DNA of 64,000 nucleotides from Epinephelus fuscoguttatus (taxonomy: Eukaryota > Chordata > Actinopteri > Perciformes > Serranidae), in contig NC_064755.1 in NCBI RefSeq assembly GCF_011397635.1, positions 39,476,059 to 39,540,058 on the forward strand, read 5' to 3'. Below, piece by piece: positions 11,276 to 22,100 of this stretch (positions are counted from its first letter, which is position 1; the number at the start of each line of letters is the position of its first letter). The notes beneath the pieces were generated by a model. That model saw nothing but the letters and a program-made list of their open reading frames with translations, was not told the DNA's origin and searched no databases. The translations under genes and the position numbers were made by a program.

Positions 11276-11750
11276 TTAAAGGAACAGCGTATGAGATTTC
11301 GGGGGATTTAGTGAGGACTGCAGATTGCAACCAGCTAAAATTTCCCAATTGTTCACAAGGTTCTTACTGGGAGACAAATTATCCACAGAGGTCTCTTCCT
11401 CTCCAAAACAAAAGACCAGGTGATTTAAACTGTTAAAACACAAATTAAAGCAGTTTCACATTAAGAAACGTGTCATTGTGTAGGGCCTTGTTACTACAGT
11501 GGCTAAAAAACATGAAAGCATGAATGTCCCTGCAGTGTTTGGTTTGTCTGTTCTGGGCTATAGTAGAAACATGGTGACCTCTGTAGACAAGGACCAGCTC
11601 CTTATGTAGATATTAACACTCATTCTATGGTAATGAAAACACAACGATTCTTATTTTCAGGTGATTATACACTTAAGAAAACATACTTGTTATAATATAT
11701 TCCATTTCCACCATTATATCTCCCTTAAATCCCACACACTGGACCTTTAA
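11276..11750. mobile_element. MITE family P, near full length
   Basis: Starts TTAAAGGAACAGCGTATGAG and ends ATCCCACACACTGGACCTTT. The internal motifs TTATCCACAGAGGTCTCTTC, AGGTGATTTAAACTG and GTTTGTCTGTTCTGGGCTA match the 30064 copy in inverse order. Confidence 0.8.
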
Positions 11751-12107
11751 TGAACCTTTATTGATATTGATCAGTTTGTGTTTTTACAGATGATATTGTG
11801 AATTCTGGCACTTTTTAGATCGAAAAAAAGAAATCTGTGACTTGTAATAATAACCGTTTATAACAACATCAGTCAGTTGATATATGAATGAAAATGGCAG
11901 AAAACACAAACGGCGACAGAGCAGTGACGTGGGCTGAGCTGCAGGTTCCCCAGGTTTCACCATCATAAATGTGCATTTGAACATTTTCTTCAGTTAATAA
12001 CTTAAATGTTTCTCAACACATGAGTGTTCTGGATTTTTTAAATAATGTTTACTGAGTTTTGGTCTGAAAATCAGTGTTATTCTGACCCTCTCGTCGTGGA
12101 GGGTCTT

Positions 12108-12383
12108 CTAACTACTGTGGCCGACGCAGAAACGCAAATGTCCTTAACTAGAGCCAGGGTTTGATTTATCCGTTCTGGGCTACTGTAGAAACATGGCGCT
12201 GTAACATGGTGATCTCCGTAGACAAGGACCCCCTCCCTGTGCAGATATAAACGTCTCATTCTAAGGTAATGAAAACACAATGATTCTTATTGTCAGGTGA
12301 TTATACACCAAAGAAAAACATATTTATTATATTATATTTCTGCCAATATATCCCCCTAAATCCTACACACTGGACCTTTTAAA
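12108..12383. mobile_element. MITE family P, truncated copy
   Basis: Right half only: CTAACTACTGTGGCCGACGC, then TTCTGGGCTACTGTAGAAAC and ATCCTACACACTGGACCTTT. The 67-codon minus-strand frame over it recurs at 53150-53410, because both lie in the same repeat; it is not a gene. Confidence 0.75.
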
Positions 12384-12558
12384 GGAAATATTTGTTTGCT
12401 GTGAAAACAGAATGAGGAGAAACACTTCAGGAACCGGCAGCTTCTCCCGACTCTAACGACCGTTTCATCACATCCAACAGTGTCTGTATGAAAACATGTT
12501 TAACCTGAACTACTAACAGACCTCAGAGTCAGAGTGTGTGTTAGTCCATACAGTCTAT

Positions 12559-12560
<2 letters not shown>

Positions 12561-12594
<34 letters not shown>
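12561..12594. repeat. (AC)n microsatellite
   Basis: About 17 AC dinucleotides just outside the gramd2a 3' end. Confidence 0.95.
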
Positions 12595-12601
<7 letters not shown>

Positions 12602-12908
12602 TCATTGTTTTCAGTCTGCTTCACATTAAAATCTATGTCTGTTATGTTACAGCATGTCGTCGTCCCTCCGGCCTCACGATCTCTACGCGACCTCTGCGTG
12701 TCCCCTCCATTGCCTCGTCCTCAGAGGCCAAAGGTCAGTCTACAGTTTCTGTTACTATTGTGACGTCTCTATGGTAACCAGGTCGTGGCGGGGTCAGAGT
12801 TTAGCTGCTGACGGCTGCTACAGTCGTCTGTCTCTGCTCACCGCCGCCCCCTGATGGGAAGTCTATGTAAGTGCAGGTGTCTTCTGTATTTCACCGCAGA
12901 CTTCAGGG

Positions 12909-15900
12909 TCAGGTTCCTGTCCTCTGATTGGCGAGCCAGCAGGGCACCTCTCCACACCTGCAAGAAAAGAAGCTGTTAATTAGATGATAATATAGTTTTT
13001 TTTCTTCTAAAAAACATTCATTTAAGTAAAGCTCAGCTATATATCATCAGCTATATTTTTATTACAGCTTTCAGTTGTTGCTGACATTTTTCTTGTTTTA
13101 GGTCTAGCATCTAAGAAATAAATAAACGTGTTTATACTGTATGTGTGTACCTCTCTCTCAGTGTTGGTTGGCTGCTCAGGAAGCTAAGCTGCTGCTCCAG
13201 ACGACAAACTCTGAAGGCCAGATAGCAGGACGACAGGACCAACAGGAAGACACTGAGAGACAGACAGGTAAATAACAAATAATTACAGATCATATGTGCA
13301 TCCTTTACACCGTTCAATGCTGACCAGGTTTATAAAAACTTGTTTTTTTTTTCCCACATTGACCAATCTTTTAACAGCACAGTCTGTTAACTGCAAAAAT
13401 ACTCATAGTATAGTGATTAAAAAAGTCATGGTAAAATATGTGATGTTTAAATTAAAAAAAAGAAAAAAAGCCATAGCATAGTATGCCAGGAAGAAAGCCT
13501 TAAACTACAGTATGTCATAAAAAAGTGATGACAACATGTCATTGTATAGTATGTCAGAAAAGTGATGAAAAAAGGTCATAGTATAGTATTTCAAGAAAAG
13601 TGATGAAAAAAGGTATGATGTTATGATGTTAACAGAGATATTGGATAAAGGAGATACCCCACCGTAGGCTTATCCAATGTTAAGAAAACAGTTACTCTTC
13701 CTGTCTCCTAAGTGGTCGTGGTTAGCTCTCCCTCCAATCAGAGCATGTTCTCCCTCACCCCCCCCTCCCCACCACCGTGTTGAACAGAGGCTCTGTGGAT
13801 GTCTGTGTATGCGGATCGAGAAGCAGGTGGAATGAAAATACATTCTTTCTATTACTGCAGCCTATTGTTGCACAAAGCTCGGGCATTTTTTATTTATTAC
13901 TAGCGGTAATAACTGTTTGTAAGCTAACTGTGATTTTACCACCTGTTTATCAAGATCACAAGATCTCGCGAGAACTTGTTTTCTGAGACGGACAGGGCTC
14001 AAACAAAGTTAATTTTCTCTTGATCTGTGCGGATAAAAAATGCAGCTTTAGTGTCAGAATGTTGGTAAGATGTGCGGCTTGTGGAAAATGAACCCAATAT
14101 TTATTTTAGTGACTATAAGGAGAAAGAACTGACCATAAATTGTGATCACGTTCATTTTCCTCATTGACGACAATACATTCAGAGCTGCCGCAAGTCTCCT
14201 ACGGGGGCGTGGCGCTGACGTCACTGACATACTATACCGTGACTACTACCATGACTTTTTTCATGATTTGGGACGACATGCTATACTATGACTTCTTTTC
14301 ATCATTTCTTTTCATCATTTGGGACGACATGCTATACTATGACTTCTTTTCATCATTTGGGACGACATGCTATACTATGAAATTTCTTCATCATTTGGGA
14401 CGACATGCTATACTATGACTTTTTTTCATCATTTGGGACGACATGCTATACTATGAAATTTTTTCATCATTTGGGACGACATGCTATACTATGAAATTTC
14501 TTCATCATTTGGGACGACATGCTATACTATGACTTTTTTTCATCATTTGGGACGACATGCTATACTATGAAATTTTTTCATCATTTGGGACGACATGCTA
14601 TACTATGACTTTTTTTCATCATTTGGGACGACATGCTATACTATGAAATTTTTTCATCATTTGGGACGACATGCTATACTATGACTTTTTTTCACTATTT
14701 GGGACGACATGCTATACTATGAAATTTTTTCATCATTTGGGATGACATACTCTTTTTCACCATTTTTTTGACATACTATCCTAATAGCTTTAATCACGTT
14801 TTATGACATACTATGACCATTTGTCATCTTTTATTGACATACTATATTATGACCTTTTGTTATCACTTCTTTTTCACATACTATGTATACTATGACCTTT
14901 TCATCACTTTTTTGACATACTATAATATGACTTTTTTTTTAAAAAATCACTTTTTTGAAATACTTTAGTACGACTTTTTTCCATCTTTTTTGACATACTA
15001 TACTATGACCTTTTGTCATCACTTCTTTTTCACATACTACGTATACTATGACCTTTTCATCACTTTTTTGACATACTATAATATGACGTTTTTTGACATA
15101 CCTTAGTATGACTTTTTGTTCCCATCACTTTTTTGACACATAATATTCTATGACCCTTGTTATCACCTTTTTGACATATTACACTGACTTTTTTCATAGT
15201 ATAGTATGTAATGAAAAGTGACAAGAAAAGGTCACAATACAGTGTTATAACCCTGGGTCGTTCTTTATTGAGGTGCCTTGATTGTGTTGTGATGTGTCAG
15301 ATCTGTTTGTCTTCCTCTCAGAGTGAGTGCATGTGTGTGAGTGATAGTGGGTGATAAACAGGCAGGTGGTGGCTGGTGATTGGTCGATTTGACAGGATTG
15401 CTGCCTCTGGATTGGTCCAACAGATGACAGCAGTCTTTTGAACTCCAGCTGACAGACCCTCTTCCCTCCTTTACCTCTACCACTGCTTACAAAGCCAGCA
15501 TATACACTGTGTAATTTATGAGATTTGTGTGTAAATAAATCTGTAGGCAAGCCATTTTGACAGTTATTAGTGTGCTTTGACTTCATAACTATGTCAGTTA
15601 TGGGAGAGCCATTTGACAAATTTGTATATGTAATCTGAGGCTTGCAATCTTGTAGTGCTATCAGTCTGTAAATATTTTGCTGTTCTTTTCGGTCACTGTA
15701 AATATAGAGCAGTTTAAAGCAGTTAAGTACTAGTGAGAAGCCCTTTATATTAAGCATTTTCATGTTTTCTCTTGTTTTGAATTTTAGGAGTGCAGGGTAG
15801 AAGCTTGTTTTTGCTTGAGCTTTGTTTCTTTGTTAGGCAAGTTTAGGTTTGAACTACTGAACTTCTGTTTGTTGTTTTTGGTATGGCTCAACTCTGACGT

Positions 15901-18900
15901 TTGAAATAAACTGTTTTCTGATAACCACTGTGTCGCTGGCCTTTCCTGGGAGTGGGGAGTCACACTGCATGTTAATTTTAGGTTCCACTAAATGTTAGTT
16001 CAGGAAAAAGTTGTAAAAAAGGTCATTGAATAGTATGACAAAAAAAAGTGATGAAAAAGGTCATATAAAAAGATGATGAGAAAAGGTGAGTGTATAGTAT
16101 GACAAAAAAAGTGATTAAGGGATAGTATGTCAAAAAAGTGATGAAAAAAGGTGATAGTATTGTGATGAAAAAATGTCATACTTAAGTCTGTCAAGAAAGT
16201 GATGAAAAAAGGTCACAGTATACTATGTCAAAAAAGTCATGACAAAAGGTCATAGTATAGTATGTCATAAAAACTGATGAAAAAAGGTCATAGTATAGTG
16301 TGTCAAAAAAGTCATGACAAAAGGTCATAGTAATGTATGTCAAAAAATGATGAAAAAATGTCATAGTAGTATGTCATGAGAAGTGATGTAAAAAGGTCAT
16401 AGTATAGTTTGTCAAAAAATTTATGGGAAAAAAGGTCATAGTATAGTATGTCAAAAATTTATGGGAAAAAAAGGTCATAGTATAGTATGTCAAAAAAATC
16501 ATGAAAAAAGGTCATAGTATAGTATGTCAAAAAATTGATGGGAAAAAAGGTCATAGTATAGTATGTCATGAAAAGTGATGTAAAAAGGTCATAGTATAGT
16601 ATGTCATTAAAAAGTGATGAAAAAAGGTCATAGTATAGTATGTCAAGAAAGTGATGAAAAAAGGTCAGAGTACAGTATGTCAAAAAAGTCATGACAAAAG
16701 GTCATAGTATAGTATGTCAAAAAATTGATGGAAAAAAAGGTCATAGTATAGTATGTCATGAAAAGTGATGTAAAAAGGTCATAGTATAGTATGTCAAGAA
16801 AGTGATGAAAAAAGGTCAGAGTACAGTATGTCAAAAAAGTCATGACAAAAGGTCATAGTATAGTATGTCAAAAAATTGATGGGAAAAAAGGTCATAGTAT
16901 AGTATGTCATGAAAAGTGATGTAAAAAGGTCATAGTATAGTATGTCATGAGAAGTGATGTAAAAAGGTCATAGTATAGTATGTCAAAAAATTTATGGGAA
17001 AAAAGGTCATAATATAGTATGTCAAAAATTTATGGGAAAAAAAGGTCATAGTATAGTATGTCAAAAAAATCATGAAAAAAGGTCATCGTATAGTATGTCA
17101 AAAAATTGATGGGAAAAAAGGTCATAGTATAGTATGTCATGAAAAGTGATGTAAAAAGGTCATAGTACAGTATGTCAAAAAGCATGAAAAAAGATCATAG
17201 TATAGTATGTCAAAAAAATTATGGGAAAAAAGGTCATAGTATAGTATTTCAAAAAAATTATGGGAAAAAAGGTCATAGTATAGTATGTCAAAAAAGTGAT
17301 AAAAATGGTGATAGTGTAGTATGTTGTGGAAAAGTTGAAGAAAAGTGATAAAAAGGGTCATGGTATTGTATGTCATGAAGAAGTGGTCTAAAAAGGATCA
17401 TAGTATAGTATATCAAACCGTTAGAAAACAAGGTCATAGTAAAGTATGTCATAAAAAAGTTTATCAAAAAAAGATGAAAAGAAAAGAAAAGTGAGATAAA
17501 AAGAGTCTATAGTATGGTATGTACAAAAAAGTTATACTATTGTATGAATGAAAAATGAATAAAAAAAGTCATTGTATCATATGTAAACAAAGATATAAAA
17601 AAATCAGCGTAGTATGTCATTAAAAACTGATAAAAAGAGATAAGTCCTAGTATGTCAAAAAAGTGATAAAAAAAGGTATGTATGTCAAAAAGGTCAAGAA
17701 AGTTATAAAACAAAAAAGTCATGTCATGAAAATGTCTTGAAAAGTAGTTAAACAATGTCATAATATAGTATTAAAAAAGTTATAAAAAATCATAGTATGT
17801 CATAAAAATGTTACACAATAGTATGTCGTAAAAGTTATTAAAAAAAATCACAATATGTCATAAAAGAGGTAGACAAAAGTGATTACATAAGTCATAGCAG
17901 AGTATGCCTCCAAAAAGTTATTAAGGCAATTTAAAAAAAAAGTCATGTCAAAGTATGTCATAAAAAAGTGATTTAAAAAAGTCATAGTATAGTATGTCAT
18001 GAAAAAGTCAAAAAAGGTCATAGTACAGTATGTCAAAAAACGTGATACAAAAGTATAGTATGTTTTTTAAAAAGTGATGAAAGGCTATAAAAAGTGTTGA
18101 AAAAGTCATAGTCAAATATGTAAAACGTATTCATTTCATTCATTCATTCATGATTAAAAAAGTCATAGTATAGTATGCCATGAAAAAGTGAAAAAATTCA
18201 CACACAAAAAACCAGAATGGTATGTACAAAAAGTTTTTCCAAAAGTCATACTATAGTATATCAAACAATGAATAAACAATCATTGTGTAGTACATAAACA
18301 AACTTATAAAAAAGTCAGTGTACTATGTCATGAAAAAAAGCCCTTGTATGTAAAAAAAAAAAAAGTTTATCAAGACAGTTACGAAAAAAGTCAGTATGTC
18401 ATAAAAAAGTTATACAAAAGTGATTTAAAAAGGTCATTGTACAGTATTTCACGAAAAAGTGACTTCAAAAGTCTGCATTCTACATAATATCTGATTTAAA
18501 TGAAATGTTCTGAAATGAATATGTGACACAAAAAGGCAACTTATTATGTCGACACTTTGAAAAACTATGCCTTAAAGTTCTGTGTTACATGTGGCCATGT
18601 GAACGATATTCAGCCAGCAGGTGGCAGCACAGACCAACAATAAAATATAGTTTACTCTACAGTTCTGAGACAAAACTGGAAAATACAGAGGACTCTGAAC
18701 ACACCTGAGATTTAACAAACCTAATACTGGTTACTAATATTTACACAACCACTGCAGCTGTCTGTGCACTCTGAGGGGGTTGGGCCTTTTCTGGGTTCAT
18801 GTTTTAGCCAGTTTCTCTTCACATTCTGGATGTTTTTGGGATATTATATTGATGTGTTTTGGATGGATGGATATTTGTAAACAATATACTGTATATTCAA

Positions 18901-19148
18901 GTTATTATTCTGAATGCGCTATCAAAAAAATAAATTAAAAAAAATAATAAATAAAACACTTTATGGGCTTTGCAAATGAATTTACTTTGCGGGTGTTTTG
19001 TGAATTTTACCTTTTTTTTTTTTTAATTTAATTGTCTTTGTACTGTGGTACTCACAGCAAGATGAAGAGTTTCAGCAGCTGGTACTCCATGTGACCCAGT
19101 TCTGGTACTGGTTCTGTCAGCAGGATCTTCTCTGTTTCCAAACTGCTG

Positions 19149-19182
<34 letters not shown>

Positions 19183-22100
19183 TTCAGCATCTCGCTGTCA
19201 CTGGGAAGGTTCCTATGACTGCTGAATGACAGGTGAGCAGACCTACCTGTGAGTGTGTGCGTGCTGAAGGCTGTTTCTGAGGCGAGGCTGGGGGCGGAGT
19301 TTCCCAGCAGGTCAGGGAGTGAGGAGGAGACGGCGGGGAGCGAGGGCTTCCTCCTCCACTTCAACACCTCTGGAAACTCATCCTGACAGAGACACCGAGA
19401 GCAAGGTTCAGAAAACAGACAGTTGAGATGTAAACTAAATGCATCTTCTTACAAGTACAGTGTGTGTATCTACAGCCTGATAGCTCTTCACACTGTGTGT
19501 GTCACACTGTGTCACTGGGTGATATATTCCTTTATTACCATGAACACACACACTGTAGTTTATTTTGACTCAATCTCACATACACCGTCCTGTTGCCACA
19601 AATACTCACTAGGGCACTAAATGTGGATTAATCCGCCACTGAAAATAGTCCCCAACAAAGTCACTATTTTCTTCTGTTTCATTAAAAAATACAGTAAGGA
19701 CATATTTTAGGATACCTCTAGGAGACTTTTTTTTTCCAAAATGACGATCTGAAACTGAGTGAATAAAGAAAATCGAAAACATATCGTGATCGTCACATCA
19801 ACAGCTTCTGGCTGAGAGAACATCAACACCTTCCTCATCATATTTAACACTTTGCTGAGCCGCTCATGTGTTGTCAACTCAACTTCACAGACAGAACCTG
19901 AAGGCAGCACGGGGAAAGCCTCTTATCCAGGGAGCGTAAAGGGGTCACAGAAGGTCACCAGGACCAAAAAACAGCTTCTGGTATTCAGCTATGCCTGCTT
20001 TTACTGACTGGTGACTCATTTCTAACACAGCTGTTTCCATCATCACTCTGAGGACTCATTTCTGCTCCTGAGGGATTTTATAACATCTCTCACAGTACCA
20101 GGAAGTGTTTCAGTTTGTGGATATAAATTGTGACGAGGTATCGCAAATTTAAAGCTTTTTTAAAATGTGTCTGCACCACAAAGAATCCAAAGTTGTCAAA
20201 AAGGGCTGCGACAAACAAACATTTTAATCATCAATTAAATTTTTCAATTTTGTCTATAAAATGCTCATGGTCTTCTTTCACTCATTCAGTATGACAGTCG
20301 CAGGGGACATTTTTATCTATTTTAAATACTTCAACTACATTTTAATAATTATTTTCATATACTGTTATTTAAGTATGATTACCCATAACCCCCTTCTCTG
20401 TGCAGGTTCACAGAGATGTTCATGTGTATCTCTGCAGAAACATAATTCCAGCTTTTCAGTCACTTTTTCTTTTCCCACAACACGCAAAAGTGCAGCTCCT
20501 CTGTGAAGGTAATCTGCTGTGGTTGTTTGACAGAAATATTCGTAAATATAAACAAAATGTGGTGTTACCATGGACAGAGAGCTGGGCTCCTCCAGGTACT
20601 GCTTCAGACTCAGACTCTTCCCGTTCACCTACAGACAGACAGAGAGACAGTCAGACAGACAGGAAGTCAACTCAGGATCAAACTGAAATATTTTCTGTTA
20701 TATAATCAGGAATTATTAATTTCTTATTGTGACATTTCAGTTTTAAATAAGGTGTTTAACAGGATTGTTTGACAGCGACTTGGTTTAAATACTGAACACT
20801 TCCCCTCATCAAAAGAATACAGAGACGATCCACAGACCTGCAGGTGAGTGCAGATCCTCCTGAGGACGTCATAGACACTGTCTCTGGACAGCAGGGACAC
20901 AAACACGTACTGCAGAGGGACAGACGGACAGAAACCAGGTTACATGACAAAGTGTTTATTACTGAAAATACTCAACTCATCTGAAAATGTGAATAAACCT
21001 CTCTCAGCTCTCTTTTTCATTCTTAACACAACTATTTCTATTTCTCTATAGAGTACTCTATGGAATTATTTTTTTCTATTTTTCATCTTCTAAGTCTGGT
21101 TTTAAAAGGCGCTGCAGAAATAAAGTGTTTTATTATTATTTTATCATTATTATTCCTCACCTTCGAGCCTGGCTGTTCAGCAACTGAAATCACTTCTGAT
21201 TTCTGATGTGGTTGGAAAACAAGTCATACAAAACTCATATATAAAATCTTAATAATTATATGGAGTACCACGATATGACCGTCTCCCCAGAAAATAAATC
21301 CGTACACCACAAACAACTTATCGTGTCCTTCTGCCACTTTACGACAGCAGAGTTTAAAACTAATAGCTGGATTCCTCTCTGCATTAACTGTGCTCGCCAA
21401 CAGGCTAAACATGATCCTGTTCCCATGCACACATGTTGACATGATGACATCATGTGCCAAAGATTAGCATACCAACATGCTAAAGAGCTAGCACATGCTA
21501 CACACCAGTTAAAGCTGTAAGATTTTGTCATATTTGCTGAAACTGTCACTGTCCTCAGGTTACAGTTCTTTGCTTCTATATGTGTGTGTATGTGTAGTCA
21601 TCCTGTCTGGTACCTTCTGAGCTGTATCCATGGTGATAGCCAGGCCGTTTGGCACCAGACCTGCCGTCTTGTGTTTCTTCACCAGCCGAACTGACACCAC
21701 AGGTATACACACCTGCACATTCACAGAAGAGAGATAAACTAGAATTACAGCCACGTGGTTGTATGCCTCCACAAACCAATCAAGTTGCTCTTACAGTCTA
21801 CATCTATGTCTGTGAAAGCATGGATGCTTCAAAAACACCCCCCCCCCGCCCAGCAGCACATAAGATCTATACAATCAGCACAGCTTTAAGGTGGACACTC
21901 AAGATTAGTGTCACCAGTTCAGTATCTGACAAAATGTCTCCACTTCTCTTCCTGAGTCAGGATGTTGTGCAATGGCCAAAGAAGTATTTTTGCAGAACAT
22001 TATGATGTCACAGTCAATTTGACACTTTGACCGTTTACATTTTTGAGATAAAATGTCATCACTTCATAATTTTATCCTATGAGACACATTATGTAAAATT

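Larger units (their letters stand above)
9053..12870 (+). other. Unassigned chain of exon-like blocks on the plus strand
   Basis: Five short blocks have strong splice signals: 9053-9097 (acceptor ACTTTTCAG, donor GTAAGA), 9211-9261 (ATCTTTCAG, donor GTGAGT), 10974-11019 (TCGCTCACAG, donor GTGAGT), 12653-12733 (TGTTACAG, donor GTCAGT) and 12824-12866 (GCTACAG, donor GTAAGT, or a stop at 12868-12870). One frame stays open through all five if joined directly, beginning STAAGQFDFQITSE and including VVVPPASRSLRDLC. Another set of frames looks more protein-like (PQQQDSLISRSPAS, VFGLQPSVQFSLKSS, GELEAGFNQESLLSS, RPSGLTISTRPLRVPS) but needs one unseen exon between 9261 and 10974. I do not recognise the protein. 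It could be the 3' end of a small gene, an alternative prr5l tail, a decayed gene or chance. The last block lies antisense to the gramd2a 3' end. Confidence 0.3.
13253..19055 (-). other. gramd2a intron that splits the transmembrane helix, mostly satellite
   Basis: Donor at 19056 (CTTGCT|GTGAGT on the minus strand) and acceptor at 13252 (CTCTCAG|). The intron is phase 2, between codons for FILL and VFLLVLSS. Satellite occupies roughly 13490-13620, 14250-15240 and 16005-18460. 13621-14249 is non-repetitive, with no gene seen. 15241-15990 is an inserted LTR-like segment, and 18461-19055 is unique AT-rich sequence with a CTCF-like site. Confidence 0.85.

Noticed and set aside
12077..12280. Conserved small protein (similar frame recurs at 53150-53410)
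   Set aside because: Similarity arises because both frames lie in copies of MITE family P.
15245..15763. 172-codon minus-strand frame in the LTR-like segment
   Set aside because: No motif of a retroviral or host protein, and the segment looks like LTR rather than coding sequence.
14253..18460. CRISPR-like array or membrane-protein genes (frames rich in [14 protein letters not shown])
   Set aside because: The 38-bp repeats are contiguous with no unique spacers, in a eukaryotic intron; the hydrophobic frames are translations of the satellite.
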